Shown piece after piece: positions 1 to 8,171 of a DNA stretch of 64,000 nucleotides. The position numbers were made by a program, and so were the translations under genes. How positions within the stretch are numbered: position 1 is the stretch's first letter; every line of letters starts with the position of its first letter. The notes beneath the pieces were generated by a model. The model saw only the letters and a list, made by a program, of their open reading frames with translations, was not told the DNA's origin and ran no database searches. This stretch comes from Demequina sp. NBRC 110054 (lineage in GTDB: Bacteria > Actinomycetota > Actinomycetes > Actinomycetales > Demequinaceae). The stretch spans positions 558,001 through 622,000 of the forward strand of contig NZ_BBRK01000004.1 in assembly GCF_002090115.1 (NCBI RefSeq), in the 5' to 3' direction.

Positions 1-1754
1 GCGGCCGCCTGCGCGACGAGCGCGCGCGAGCGCTCGGAGAACCTGTCGAGGTATCCCGAGAGATACATCCGCCCGGCGAGCCCCGTCACGAGCGCGAAGG
101 CGACCTCCTCGGCGTTCATCTCCCAGTGCGGGTACGCCCAGTTGCCCGCCTGCTCGAGCGGCATCGCCATTCCCGCGCCGGCCGCGATCGGCGGGTAGAG
201 GCGCGCGTCCTGCTGATCCGATGTCGACTGCAGGTCGTAGAGCGACAGCGTCGCCCGGTCCTGGCGCATCGCGCCCGACGCGCACGACTCGAGGATCACG
301 TGCGGGTGGCGCTCCCGGATGCCTTCCACGAGCTCCTGCAGCGCACGATGGTGCGCGAGCAGGCCGGCCCCCGGCGAGACACCGTCAGGGTCGGGCCCCG
401 CGCCCGGGGTGACGTTGTAGTCCCACTTGATGTACTCGGCCCCGTACTCGCCGATCACCCGGTCGAACGTCGCGTCGACGTGGGCGCGTGCCGCATCGTC
501 CGTGAGGTCGAGGAAGTAGCGATCGTGCGAGGCGATCCGGGCTCCCCCGCGCGTCATGAAGGCGCTGTCCGGCAGCTCCGCGGCGACGTCGGAGCGCACG
601 CCGATCACCTCGGGCTCGAGCCACAGCCCCGGCCGCATGCCGCGCGCGCGGATCCGCTCCAGGAGCCGCGCGAGCCCGCCCTCGCCGAAGCGTCGCACGG
701 AGGGCTCCCACCGTCCGACGGAGGGCCACCAGTCGCCGCCCTCGTCGTACCAGCCCGCGTCGATGCAGAACACGTCCGCGCCGACCTCGGCCACCGCGTC
801 GATCAGCGGCTCGAGCTTCTCGGTGGTCGGATCACCCATGAGGGTGTTCATGTAGTCGTTGTAGATCAGCGCGGTCGAGGCGTCCGCGGGCTGCGGCCCG
901 TGGGTCGCGCGCCGGTGCGCGGTCAGGCGGGCATTCGCGTCCACGAGGTCGGCGCCGAGCGCGACGGTCGCGGGCACGGTCGTGAACGACTCCCCCGGCG
1001 CGAGCGGATGCGACCAGCCGTGCTGGAGCGCCGTCGGGCCCATGAGGATCAGCCCGAGCCAGTCCTCGCGAGCGAAGAGCGAGCCGACCTCCCAGCGCCA
1101 AGGCCCGTTGTGCTCGATCTCCCACGCGAGCGCCGCGTCGGGACCCACGAGGACGCCGCCCGGCTGGAACCGTCCGGTCGGCCACGTGGTCTCACCCGTG
1201 CGCTCGACGACGCCCCTCGCCGGCTGACGGTGGATCGCGGGGTTGATGTCAGGAAGCAGATCCGCGATCGGCTCGGGACTCCACCGGTTCTCGGCCATCT
1301 GCTCGTTGCGAGCGGTCCACACCTGGGTGGAGCTGGTCCGCCCCAGGTAGCCGGTGAGCCCGCCCAGCGAGATCGAGGAGACCGCCTCGAGGACCCGCGT
1401 CGCGTCACCGACGTTCGTCACGGTCGTGCGGCACCGGTAGGTGCCCGCACCGGTCGTCGCCGCGATCTCCGTCCAGGTCTCCAGCCCTGAGGCATCGTCG
1501 CGCTGCACCACGACCAGCCGCTGCTCGGTGGCCTCATGCGAGACGTAACGGAGCGCCTCGCCGACCACTCCGCGGCGGTGGCTCGAGCTCGCGCAGATGA
1601 GGCCCGCGTCTGTCGTGACGAGCTCCACGAGAGCCTGCGCCCTGCCCTCGGCGGGACCCGCGATGACATCGGAGACGCCGATCACGACGGGCGCGTCGTC
1701 CGCCGCGACGACGCGCAGCTCGGCCCCGAGGTCACCCCAGGCGAAGGTCGTCAT
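1..1754 (-). CDS. GH36 alpha-galactosidase (3' end outside window)
   Basis: Retaining alpha-galactosidase of family GH36, expected to release terminal alpha-galactose in the cytoplasm. The 584 codons present lack a signal peptide. They show an N-terminal beta-sandwich, then a TIM barrel with the nucleophile motif IKWDYN (Asp445) and the acid/base motif TSDQQDA (Asp513); their 68-residue spacing matches characterised GH36 enzymes. ESCASG lies between them. The ATG at 1754 has GGAG nine bases upstream. It lies 34 bp downstream of the alpha-xylosidase gene on the same strand, so the two are probably cotranscribed from the operator-bearing spacer at 4060-4463. The C-terminus is cut by the window edge. 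Alpha-galactosidase is the best reading; activity on beta-L-arabinopyranosides, which have the same ring configuration, cannot be excluded. Confidence 0.9.
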   Translation of the reverse strand, partial: MTTFAWGDLGAELRVVAADDAPVVIGVSDVIAGPAEGRAQALVELVTTDAGLICASSSHRRGVVGEALRYVSHEATEQRLVVVQRDDASGLETWTEIAATTGAGTYRCRTTVTNVGDATRVLEAVSSISLGGLTGYLGRTSSTQVWTARNEQMAENRWSPEPIADLLPDINPAIHRQPARGVVERTGETTWPTGRFQPGGVLVGPDAALAWEIEHNGPWRWEVGSLFAREDWLGLILMGPTALQHGWSHPLAPGESFTTVPATVALGADLVDANARLTAHRRATHGPQPADASTALIYNDYMNTLMGDPTTEKLEPLIDAVAEVGADVFCIDAGWYDEGGDWWPSVGRWEPSVRRFGEGGLARLLERIRARGMRPGLWLEPEVIGVRSDVAAELPDSAFMTRGGARIASHDRYFLDLTDDAARAHVDATFDRVIGEYGAEYIKWDYNVTPGAGPDPDGVSPGAGLLAHHRALQELVEGIRERHPHVILESCASGAMRQDRATLSLYDLQSTSDQQDARLYPPIAAGAGMAMPLEQAGNWAYPHWEMNAEEVAFALVTGLAGRMYLSGYLDRFSERSRALVAQAA

Positions 1755-1788
1755 CCTTGCTCCGTTCGCGCATGGCGCAGGGCGGGCG

Positions 1789-4059
1789 TCAGCCACGCTG
1801 GATCCTGGCGACACCGGAGACGGACGGCACGAGGGCGCGTTCCACCTCGAGGCTCCACCCCTCGGGCAGGCCGAGCGCGGTGACCTCCACCGCATCGTCC
1901 GTCACGGTCACGGTCGCCTCGACCTCCTGGGCGTCGGCCTCGAAGCCCGACCTCAGCGTGAGCGTACGGGTGCCGCTCTCACCCGGGAAGACACGCAGCC
2001 TCAGGCCCTCGAGCAGGCTCCCTTCGGTGTCCCGCCTGCCGTCCTGGAAGGCGAGGACGGCACCGTCGCGCACCATCAGCGGAAGCGTGTGGACGTCGTG
2101 GACCTCGCGCTGCCAGCCGCGCTCCGCGCGCGCGCCGGTCAGCAGATTGGTCCAGCCGCCTGCGGGCAGGTAGTAGTCGACCGTGCCGTCGGGGGTGAGC
2201 ACGGGCGCGACCATGAGGTCGGGGCCGAGCATGTACTGGTGGTCCAGGCGCGCGACGCCCGGGTCGTCCGGGAACTCGAGCAGCAGGTGGCGCATCATCG
2301 GCACACCCTGCGTCACGGTGTCCTCGGCGATCATCGCGAGCGTCGGCAGGAGGCTCAGCTTGAGCGTCGTGAACTCGCGGAGCACGTCGACCGCCTCCTC
2401 ATCGAACTCCCACGGCACACGCACCGAGTGCGAGCCGTGGAGCCGCGAGTGGCTCGACAGCAGGCCGAACGCGACCCACCGCTTGTACAGGTCGTTCGAG
2501 GGCTTGCCCTCGAAGCCGCCGATGTCGTGGGCCCAGTAGCCGAAGCCGGACGAGGCGAGGGAGACGCCGCCGCGCACGGTCTCCGCCATCGCCACGTGGG
2601 TCGCTTCGCAGTCGCCGCCCCAGTGGACGGGCATCGTCTGCCCGCCTGCGGTGGCCGACCGGGCGAACAGCACCGCGTTGCCCTTGCCCTTGCGCCGCTC
2701 GAGCAGCTCGTGGACCGTGCGGTTGTACAGATGCGTGTAGTAGTTGTGCATCCGCTGCGGGTCGCTGCCGTCGTGGTAGACCACGTCGGTCGGGACGGAC
2801 TCGCCGAAGTCGGTCTTGAAGGCGTCGACGCCCTGGTCGAGCAGCCTGTCGAGGTAGCCCGCGTACCACTCGCGCGCTTCGGGGTTGGTGAAGTCCACGA
2901 GCCCCATGCCCGACTGCCAGAAGTCGGTCTGATAGACGCCGCCGTCCTCGAGCCGGAGCAGGTAGCCCTTCTCCTTGCCCTCCTCGAACAGCGGGGAGCG
3001 CGCGCCGATGTAGGGGTTGATCCACAGGCACACCCGCACGCCCTTGTCGTGGTGGTCAGCGATGCGCGCCACAGGGTCGGGGAAGTAGCGCGCGTCCCAC
3101 TCGAAGTCGCACCACTGGAACTCGCGCATCCAGAAGCAGTCGTAGTGGAACGCGGACAGCGGGATGTCGCGCTCGGCCATGCCGTCGATGAACGCCGACA
3201 CAGTCTCGGCGTCGTAGTCCGTGAGGAACGAGGTGGTGAGCCACAGGCCGTACGACCAGTGCGGAAGTCGCGGAGGCCGTCCCGTGAGCGCGGTGTACTT
3301 CGTCAGCACCTCCTTGGGGCTGGGTCCGAGGATCACGTAGTACGTGAGGCGCTGGCCGGGGACGCTGAACTGGACGCGGCCCACCTTCTCCGACCCGACC
3401 TCGAAGGAGGCCTCCTCGGGGTGGTCGACGAACACCCCGTAGCCCCTGTCGGTCATGTAGAAGGGGATGTTCTTGTACGAGCGGTCAGAGGAGGTGCCCG
3501 AGTCGTCGTTCCACATGTCGACGACCTGGCCGTTCTTGGCCACGGGTCCGAAGCGCTCGCCGAGGCCGATCACGGTCTCGCCGACGCCGAGCGACAGCTG
3601 CTGGTGCACGAACTCCTGGCCCTCGGGGCCGACGAGCGAGCCGACGCCCTTGAAGCCCGAGCCCGTGAGCACGCTCCCGTCAGGACGGCGGAACTCGAAC
3701 TGCGCCGTCGCCCTGTCGAGGACGAGCGAGAGGTCCCCGGAGGCGAAAATGACGGCCGCATCGTCCGCATCCGCGGTGACCCGCGAGGCGCCGGGCTCGT
3801 TCAGCTCGAAGTCGGGCGTCGCGTGGCGGCGGCCAGTGAAGTGCTCGACCGTCACGGCGATCACGTCGTCGGCCGGGGCACTGAGGGAGAGCGTGAGCTC
3901 GGGGTTCGAGAGCGTCATGCCGCGGTGCTCGATCGGGTTGGTCGGCGCGAAGACCGTCATCGATCGGGCGTCGTCCGAGACGCGGACATCGTGGATCACC
4001 CGCGGGTGCAGCGCGGTGAAGCCCTCACGGACCCGCCAATAGCCTTCGGTGAACTTCAT
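1789..4059 (-). CDS. yicI: GH31 alpha-xylosidase, YicI type
   Basis: Alpha-xylosidase that removes alpha-linked xylose from the non-reducing end of oligosaccharides such as isoprimeverose or xyloglucan fragments. At 756 aa it is close in length to E. coli YicI and similar along its whole length by eye. The nucleophile is Asp417 in KTDFGES and the acid/base is Asp483 in HWGGDCEA, one residue off the E. coli numbering. YicI-typical blocks such as YKRWVAFGLLSSHSRLHGS and DHQYMLGPDLMVAPVL are present. There is no signal peptide, so it acts on imported sugars. The ATG at 4059 is preceded by AGGAA; the longer reading frame upstream has no ribosome site. First gene of an operon with the GH36 gene, divergent from LacI regulator 1, with an almost ideal LacI operator 86 bp upstream of the start. 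Confidence 0.95.
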   Translation of the reverse strand: MKFTEGYWRVREGFTALHPRVIHDVRVSDDARSMTVFAPTNPIEHRGMTLSNPELTLSLSAPADDVIAVTVEHFTGRRHATPDFELNEPGASRVTADADDAAVIFASGDLSLVLDRATAQFEFRRPDGSVLTGSGFKGVGSLVGPEGQEFVHQQLSLGVGETVIGLGERFGPVAKNGQVVDMWNDDSGTSSDRSYKNIPFYMTDRGYGVFVDHPEEASFEVGSEKVGRVQFSVPGQRLTYYVILGPSPKEVLTKYTALTGRPPRLPHWSYGLWLTTSFLTDYDAETVSAFIDGMAERDIPLSAFHYDCFWMREFQWCDFEWDARYFPDPVARIADHHDKGVRVCLWINPYIGARSPLFEEGKEKGYLLRLEDGGVYQTDFWQSGMGLVDFTNPEAREWYAGYLDRLLDQGVDAFKTDFGESVPTDVVYHDGSDPQRMHNYYTHLYNRTVHELLERRKGKGNAVLFARSATAGGQTMPVHWGGDCEATHVAMAETVRGGVSLASSGFGYWAHDIGGFEGKPSNDLYKRWVAFGLLSSHSRLHGSHSVRVPWEFDEEAVDVLREFTTLKLSLLPTLAMIAEDTVTQGVPMMRHLLLEFPDDPGVARLDHQYMLGPDLMVAPVLTPDGTVDYYLPAGGWTNLLTGARAERGWQREVHDVHTLPLMVRDGAVLAFQDGRRDTEGSLLEGLRLRVFPGESGTRTLTLRSGFEADAQEVEATVTVTDDAVEVTALGLPEGWSLEVERALVPSVSGVARIQRG

Positions 4060-4144
4060 GATGCGTTCCTGATTCCTCTCACGACGCGACTGCCTCCAAC
4101 CGCTCCGGGCGCCTCGGCGGTACCTCCGCCGTGGTCGGCCGGCC

Positions 4145-4158
4145 TTGCAACGTTGCAA
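4145..4158. promoter_or_regulatory. LacI-type operator, class A (perfect palindrome)
   Basis: TTGCAACGTTGCAA is a perfect 14-base palindrome with the central CG typical of LacI-family operators. It lies upstream of yicI and is the cleanest example of the class A spelling, which recurs near 25,420, 25,440 and 26,063. Repression of yicI-GH36 by LacI regulator 1 is inferred from proximity. Confidence 0.85.
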
Positions 4159-4262
4159 CCTTGGTGCGCAACGTTCCTCGCAGCAACACGACGAGGAGCG
4201 TCGGCCGCCCCGCCCGACGAGCGCCTCGCGCCGAGCATGGGGTATTCGTCCTCGACCAGGAT

Positions 4263-4288
4263 GACGCCCGCACCTCAGTGCGGGCGTC
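4263..4288. terminator. Hairpin in the yicI / LacI-1 divergent spacer
   Basis: An 11-bp perfect stem (GACGCCCGCAC / GTGCGGGCGTC) with a CTCA loop. It lies between the operator near yicI and the operator pair near LacI-1, with no coding sequence to terminate. It could end a short transcript, insulate the divergent promoters, or act in a long yicI leader. There is no U-tract on either strand, so classical intrinsic termination is not assured. Confidence 0.4.
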
Positions 4289-4334
4289 CACCCAGATCCA
4301 CTCTGACCCGAGTCGACGACCGACAAGGCCGATA

Positions 4335-4383
4335 CTTGCATTCGTTGCAAGAATCCGCAAGCCTGACTTGCGTTCGTTGCAAC
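4335..4383. promoter_or_regulatory. Tandem LacI operators upstream of LacI regulator 1
   Basis: Two similar sites, CTTGCATTCGTTGCAAG at 4335-4351 and CTTGCGTTCGTTGCAAC at 4367-4383, have centres 32 bp apart (about three helical turns). They resemble the class A operator with one extra central base. A possible -10, TACGAT, is at 4424-4429, followed by a ribosome site at about 4452. The arrangement suggests autoregulation of LacI-1 and cooperative looping with the operator at 4145. Confidence 0.65.
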
Positions 4384-4463
4384 ACGAGCGGCCACGCCCG
4401 TGTCTCCCTGGCGCCGCGGTCGCTACGATCAGGACCCAAGAGCCACCCTCGGGAAGGACCTCC

Positions 4464-5495
4464 ATGACCTCGCGCCGCCACGTGACGCTGCGGGATGTCG
4501 CGCGCGAGGCAGGCGTCTCGGTGCGGACCGTGTCGAACGTCGTCAACGACTTCCACTACGTCAGCAGCGAGACGAGGGAGAAGGTCGAGGCGGCCATCGC
4601 GGTGCTCGGATACCGCCCGAACCGCAGCGCGCGCAGCCTCCGCAACGGATCCACGCGCACGCTCGGGCTGGTCCTCCCGGAGTTCTCGCAACCCTACTTC
4701 GCCGAGCTGGCCGACACCGTCTTCGCCGCGGCGGCCGAGGCGGGCTACAAGGTGCTGATCGAGACGCTGGGCCCCGGCGGCGACGAGCGGATCGCCGACG
4801 TCGTCGGCGACCTGGCCGTCTCGACCGACGGCGTGCTCGTGAGCCCGACCTTCCTCGACGGCACGACGCTCGCGGCGGAGGACAGCCCCGTCCCGATGGT
4901 CGCGCTCACGGCGCGCAGGATCGATGCCGGCTTCGATCACGTCGCCATGGACGATGCGCGAGGCGCCGAGCTCGCGACGGCGCACCTGCTGGGGATGGGT
5001 CGGCGGCGCATCGCCGCGATCGGCTCGGCCCTGGGATTCGCGCGCCACGGCCGCACCGGGGAGGCCAGGCACAGGGGCTACCTGGCGGCGCACGCGACGG
5101 CCGGCGTCGAGCCCGACGAGGCGCTCGCCGTCGGGACGCTCGAGTGGACCCAGGCATCGGGCTACGAGGCGGTGCGGGAGCTGCGCAGCCGAGGCGCCGC
5201 GTTCGACGCGGTGTTCGCCATGAACGACCTGCTCGCGATCGGGGTGCTCCATGCACTCCAGGACGAGGGGGCGGCCATCCCCGGCGATGTCGCCGTCGCC
5301 GGCTTCGACGACATCGCCATGGCGAGCCACCTCTCCCCTCCCCTCACGACCATCGATCCCGGCATGCGGGACATCGTCGACACCGCCATCCGGCTGCTCC
5401 TGGGACGGATCGACGGCTCCCGGACCGGCCAAGGCGAGGAGATCCTCGTGCCGCCGACGCTCGTCGTCCGCGGCACGACCCACGCACCCTCGTAG
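4464..5495 (+). CDS. LacI-family transcriptional regulator 1
   Basis: A 343-aa LacI/GalR-type regulator. The N-terminal helix-turn-helix reads VTLRDVAREAGVSVRTVSNV, followed by a hinge (ARSLRNGST) and a periplasmic-binding-protein-like sugar-sensing domain with the usual NDLLAIG and AVAGFDDI blocks. The chosen ATG has GGAAGGACC just upstream and begins directly before the DNA-binding domain; the longer open frame upstream runs through operators and is not coding. Recognition-helix residues Val-Arg and Asn group it with LacI-3 rather than LacI-2 or LacI-4. It is divergent from yicI-GH36 and is the likely reader of the TTGCAACGTTGCAA operators. The inducing sugar cannot be read from the sequence. 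Confidence 0.93.
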   Translation: MTSRRHVTLRDVAREAGVSVRTVSNVVNDFHYVSSETREKVEAAIAVLGYRPNRSARSLRNGSTRTLGLVLPEFSQPYFAELADTVFAAAAEAGYKVLIETLGPGGDERIADVVGDLAVSTDGVLVSPTFLDGTTLAAEDSPVPMVALTARRIDAGFDHVAMDDARGAELATAHLLGMGRRRIAAIGSALGFARHGRTGEARHRGYLAAHATAGVEPDEALAVGTLEWTQASGYEAVRELRSRGAAFDAVFAMNDLLAIGVLHALQDEGAAIPGDVAVAGFDDIAMASHLSPPLTTIDPGMRDIVDTAIRLLLGRIDGSRTGQGEEILVPPTLVVRGTTHAPS

Positions 5496-5549
5496 CCCGC
5501 GCGGGGCCCGATTAGGTCTTTCAGGTGAACGACCGGTATCCTCTTTCGC

Positions 5550-5640
5550 GGTGACGTGTCCGAGCGGCCGAAGGTGCAGCACTCGAAATGCTGTGTACGG
5601 TAACCCCGTACCGTGGGTTCAAATCCCACCGTCACCGCCA
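5550..5640 (+). tRNA. tRNA-Ser (anticodon CGA)
   Basis: A class II tRNA with encoded CCA. The acceptor stem GGTGACG pairs with CGTCACC. The anticodon arm is CAGCA-CTCGAAA-TGCTG, giving anticodon CGA at 5584-5586, which reads UCG. A long variable arm and the T-loop GGTTCAAATCC are present. No integrase or repeated 3' end was found nearby. Confidence 0.97.
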
Positions 5641-5645
5641 CTGAG

Positions 5646-5679
5646 GAAGCCCGCCTCGCGAGATCGCGAGGCGGGCTTC
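5646..5679 (+). terminator. Terminator hairpin after tRNA-Ser
   Basis: Near-perfect inverted repeat starting GAAGCCCGCCTCGCG, with a 15-bp stem and an AGAT loop, six bases after the tRNA CCA end. It is placed to end the tRNA transcript; the following CGTCGTC is not a strong U-tract. Confidence 0.8.
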
Positions 5680-5718
5680 GTCGTCTCCGGCGGCGCGGAT
5701 CGCGAGCAGCCGCCCCCC

Positions 5719-5729
5719 GCATCGTCCCG
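5719..5729 (+). repeat. GCATCGTCCC intergenic motif, copy 1
   Basis: GCATCGTCCCG in the 143-bp spacer between the tRNA terminator and the membrane-protein gene at 5823. It is one of at least seven intergenic copies in the window. Function unknown. Confidence 0.6.
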
Positions 5730-5822
5730 TCGCCTCCCGGCCTCCGCGCCGCCGCACCCGGCGCCCGTCACCCGAGCCGGGTACGCTCCGAGACGAGGGA
5801 CTTCTCGGACGGGAGCACGCAG

Positions 5823-6893
5823 ATGACGGAGCCCATCCCTGGCAGGGACGATGCGGCCACGGGCCCGGCGTCGCAGGGCGGAATCGGCCTCAGCGCACGG
5901 ACGAACACGACGCTCGAGCTCACCGCGACCGGGCTGGGTGCCTTCGCCTTCACCGCGGTCGCCGCGGTCGCCCTCCTCGCCCTCGGCTTCGGCCCCTCAC
6001 CCATCGCCGGCCCCGACTCGGTCGGTCAGTACGCGGCGCTCGCCTCCGCGGTCACGGCGGCACTCGCGTTCGCCGGCGGCCGGTACGTGCTGCATCTGAG
6101 GTCAGCCCCGCGGATCGACAGTGCGCTCGACGTCGCTGACGTCGCCGCCCTCGCGGTCGCGCACGGCGTGATCGCCCTTCTCAGCTGGACTCTCGCCGCC
6201 GAGATCATGTCCCAGGCCTTCATCGACGCGACCGTGTTCGCGCTGGCCGCCTACGGGCTCGCGGGCGCGACCGCCGCGGTGTCCGCCTACGTGTCTTTCC
6301 TCTCCGCGGTGAACATGGACGCGCAGCTGCTCGCGATCGTGCTCGCGGTCTTCCTGGTCGAGGGCGTGCTCGCAAGCGCGCTCACCGCGAGCGATCCCGC
6401 CTGGTGGGAGGAGAACCTCAGCTCGCTCGGGATCACCCACGACGTGTCGGCGCTCGCGTTCAACCTCACCCTGATCGTCGCGGGATTCCTGGTCGCGGTG
6501 CTCGCGCGGGTCGCGACGCGGGACATCCCGACCGCCGAGCCCCAAGGCATGCTCAAGGTGCGGACCGCGCTCATCATCATCGGCGTGTTCCTGGGCCTGG
6601 TCGGGGTGTTCAAGGTGGACACGCACTTCTGGATCCACACCGGGGTGGCGAGCGGCATGGCGGTCACCTTCGCCGTCCTCACCATCCGGCTGCGCGCGTG
6701 GGTGCCCGGCTTGTCACGCGCGTTCCTCCCCGTCGGCTGGGGCTTCTCCGCGTTCATCTTCTTCCTTGGCGTCCTGTTCGCGTTCGGGAGGCTCACGCTG
6801 ACCGCCGTGGAGCTCGTCGCCGGCGTGCTCGTGTTCGCGTGGATCATCCTGTTCCAGCGCAACGTCGGCGCGCTGCGCGCCGACTCGGCCTGA
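5823..6893 (+). CDS. Polytopic membrane protein of unknown function
   Basis: A 356-aa protein with a polar N-terminus of about 30 residues, then roughly nine or ten hydrophobic segments separated by short polar loops. No catalytic or transport motif was recognised. The ATG at 5823 has GGGAG nine bases upstream and immediately precedes the acidic N-terminus; the reading frame extends further upstream only across the tRNA region. It precedes a FUSC-family gene on the same strand after 125 bp. Nothing in the sequence ties it to the sugar locus. Confidence 0.75.
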   Translation: MTEPIPGRDDAATGPASQGGIGLSARTNTTLELTATGLGAFAFTAVAAVALLALGFGPSPIAGPDSVGQYAALASAVTAALAFAGGRYVLHLRSAPRIDSALDVADVAALAVAHGVIALLSWTLAAEIMSQAFIDATVFALAAYGLAGATAAVSAYVSFLSAVNMDAQLLAIVLAVFLVEGVLASALTASDPAWWEENLSSLGITHDVSALAFNLTLIVAGFLVAVLARVATRDIPTAEPQGMLKVRTALIIIGVFLGLVGVFKVDTHFWIHTGVASGMAVTFAVLTIRLRAWVPGLSRAFLPVGWGFSAFIFFLGVLFAFGRLTLTAVELVAGVLVFAWIILFQRNVGALRADSA

Positions 6894-7018
6894 GCGCCGA
6901 CGCCCCCGGGTCGACCGCTGCGCATCCGCCGCGCGACCTCTGTGGCTCGAGGTGGCACTCGGGAGCGCGCGAGTCGGGCACCATGGTCCTCTAGGCACGA
7001 GCGAGGGAACGGACACGG

Positions 7019-8104
7019 ATGGCGGCCACTGACGGCGATGAGCAGGGCGCGATGCGCCGCGCGGTGGCCGCGGGTGACCGCGCCATCCGCAGCCTGGGCG
7101 ACGTGAAGCCCTCGCCGCATCGTCGCCTCCCCCTCGCCCTCCAGGCGGGCTTCTCGATCGCGGCTCCGATCCTCGTCGCGATCGCTTTCGGCAGGCCTGA
7201 CCTCGGCTACCTCGCCGCGACGGGCGCGTTCGCCGCCCTCTACCTCGCCTCCGCGAAGCACATCGACCGCGCGAGGTTCGTGCCGGTGATCGGCGCGACG
7301 CTGCTCGCGTCCGCGGCTCTCGGCACCGCGGCGGGCACGAACACGGCCCTCACCGCGATAGGCCTCGTCACCGTCGCCGTGCTCGCGGGCGTCGGCACGC
7401 AGCTGTTCGCGCTCGGGCCCCCGGGACCGCTGTTCTTCGTGCTCGTCTTCGGGGCGTCCTCCCACATCACGGCCGAGGTCGACGGCGTCCGCGCGGTCGA
7501 GCCGGCCGTGTACCTGACCTCGATGGCCGTCGGCGTCGCGATCGCGTGGGCGGCCGCGTCCGCTCCGCTGGTGAAGCGCAGGCACCGGATCCCACCGACG
7601 CCGTTCCGCGAGCTGGTTCCCGGTCCGCGCTGGACGGCGGAGGGCGCGGGGGTGGCGATCCGCGTGGCCGCCGTCGCGGTGGTCGGCACCACGATCGGCT
7701 TCGTGCTCCTCAACCCCGAGCACGCGTATTGGACGGTCTGCGCGGGTATCGCGGTGGTCGGCATCCGCGCGCCGCGGCACGCGGTCCTGTCGCGGGGCCT
7801 GCACCGCGTGGTCGGCACGTTCGTCGGCGTCGGGGTCTTCGCGATGCTGTCGCTGATCCCCTTCGGCCACGTCGGCACGGCCCTCCTCCTGGGCCTCCTC
7901 CAGATGGCGATCGAGCTGATCGTGGTCCGGCACTACGCGCTCGCGCTGACCCTCATCACGCCCCTCGTGCTGACCCTCGTGTCCTCCGCAAGCGGCGCCG
8001 CCGGCTCGACGATCGCGCCCGAGCGGCTGATCGATACAGTGGTCGGCGCAGGCCTGGGGGTGTTGGCGGCCCTCATCCCCGACCCGAAGGGCTCAAACGA
8101 ATAG
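7019..8104 (+). CDS. FUSC-family inner membrane protein
   Basis: A 361-aa protein whose hydrophobic pattern and blocks near residues 220-300 (ending VLNPEHAYWTVCAGIAVVG-like, with an RGLHRVVGTFVGV segment) fit the fusaric acid resistance / YccS-like FUSC family, implicated in efflux or envelope functions. It has two groups of membrane helices separated by a cytoplasmic stretch around residue 185. The ATG at 7019 follows GAGGGAACG. It ends 67 bp before the GH127 gene, but operators in that gap suggest GHL27 expression is independent. The substrate is unknown. Confidence 0.75.
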   Translation: MAATDGDEQGAMRRAVAAGDRAIRSLGDVKPSPHRRLPLALQAGFSIAAPILVAIAFGRPDLGYLAATGAFAALYLASAKHIDRARFVPVIGATLLASAALGTAAGTNTALTAIGLVTVAVLAGVGTQLFALGPPGPLFFVLVFGASSHITAEVDGVRAVEPAVYLTSMAVGVAIAWAAASAPLVKRRHRIPPTPFRELVPGPRWTAEGAGVAIRVAAVAVVGTTIGFVLLNPEHAYWTVCAGIAVVGIRAPRHAVLSRGLHRVVGTFVGVGVFAMLSLIPFGHVGTALLLGLLQMAIELIVVRHYALALTLITPLVLTLVSSASGAAGSTIAPERLIDTVVGAGLGVLAALIPDPKGSNE

Positions 8105-8124
8105 GCGGATCGCCGTTCGTGAAG

Positions 8125-8142
8125 TATATTTACATCGATAGA
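8125..8142 (+). promoter_or_regulatory. Promoter -10 with overlapping LacI-type operator for GH127
   Basis: TATATT at 8125-8130 makes a good -10. It is followed at once by TACATCGATAGA (8131-8142), whose left half and ATCGAT core match the class B operator ATACATCGATGTAT found at 17,238. The operator would cover the transcription start. No convincing -35 was seen. Probably controlled by LacI-2, encoded in the same operon. Confidence 0.55.
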
Positions 8143-8171
8143 AACACGGTTCTAGTCAGGACAAGGACGTC

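Noticed and set aside
126-1490. Long plus-strand open frame opposite the GH36 gene
   Set aside because: Arginine- and alanine-rich with no recognisable domain; the minus strand encodes a clear GH36. It is a high-GC shadow frame.
1597-4467. 956-codon plus-strand open frame
   Set aside because: Lies opposite yicI and has the low-complexity composition of an antisense GC-rich frame. YicI catalytic motifs on the minus strand settle the matter.
5550-5640. tRNA-Ser as an integration site for a genomic island
   Set aside because: No integrase, no repeated tRNA 3' end within the window and no composition change; it is simply a tRNA gene next to the sugar locus.
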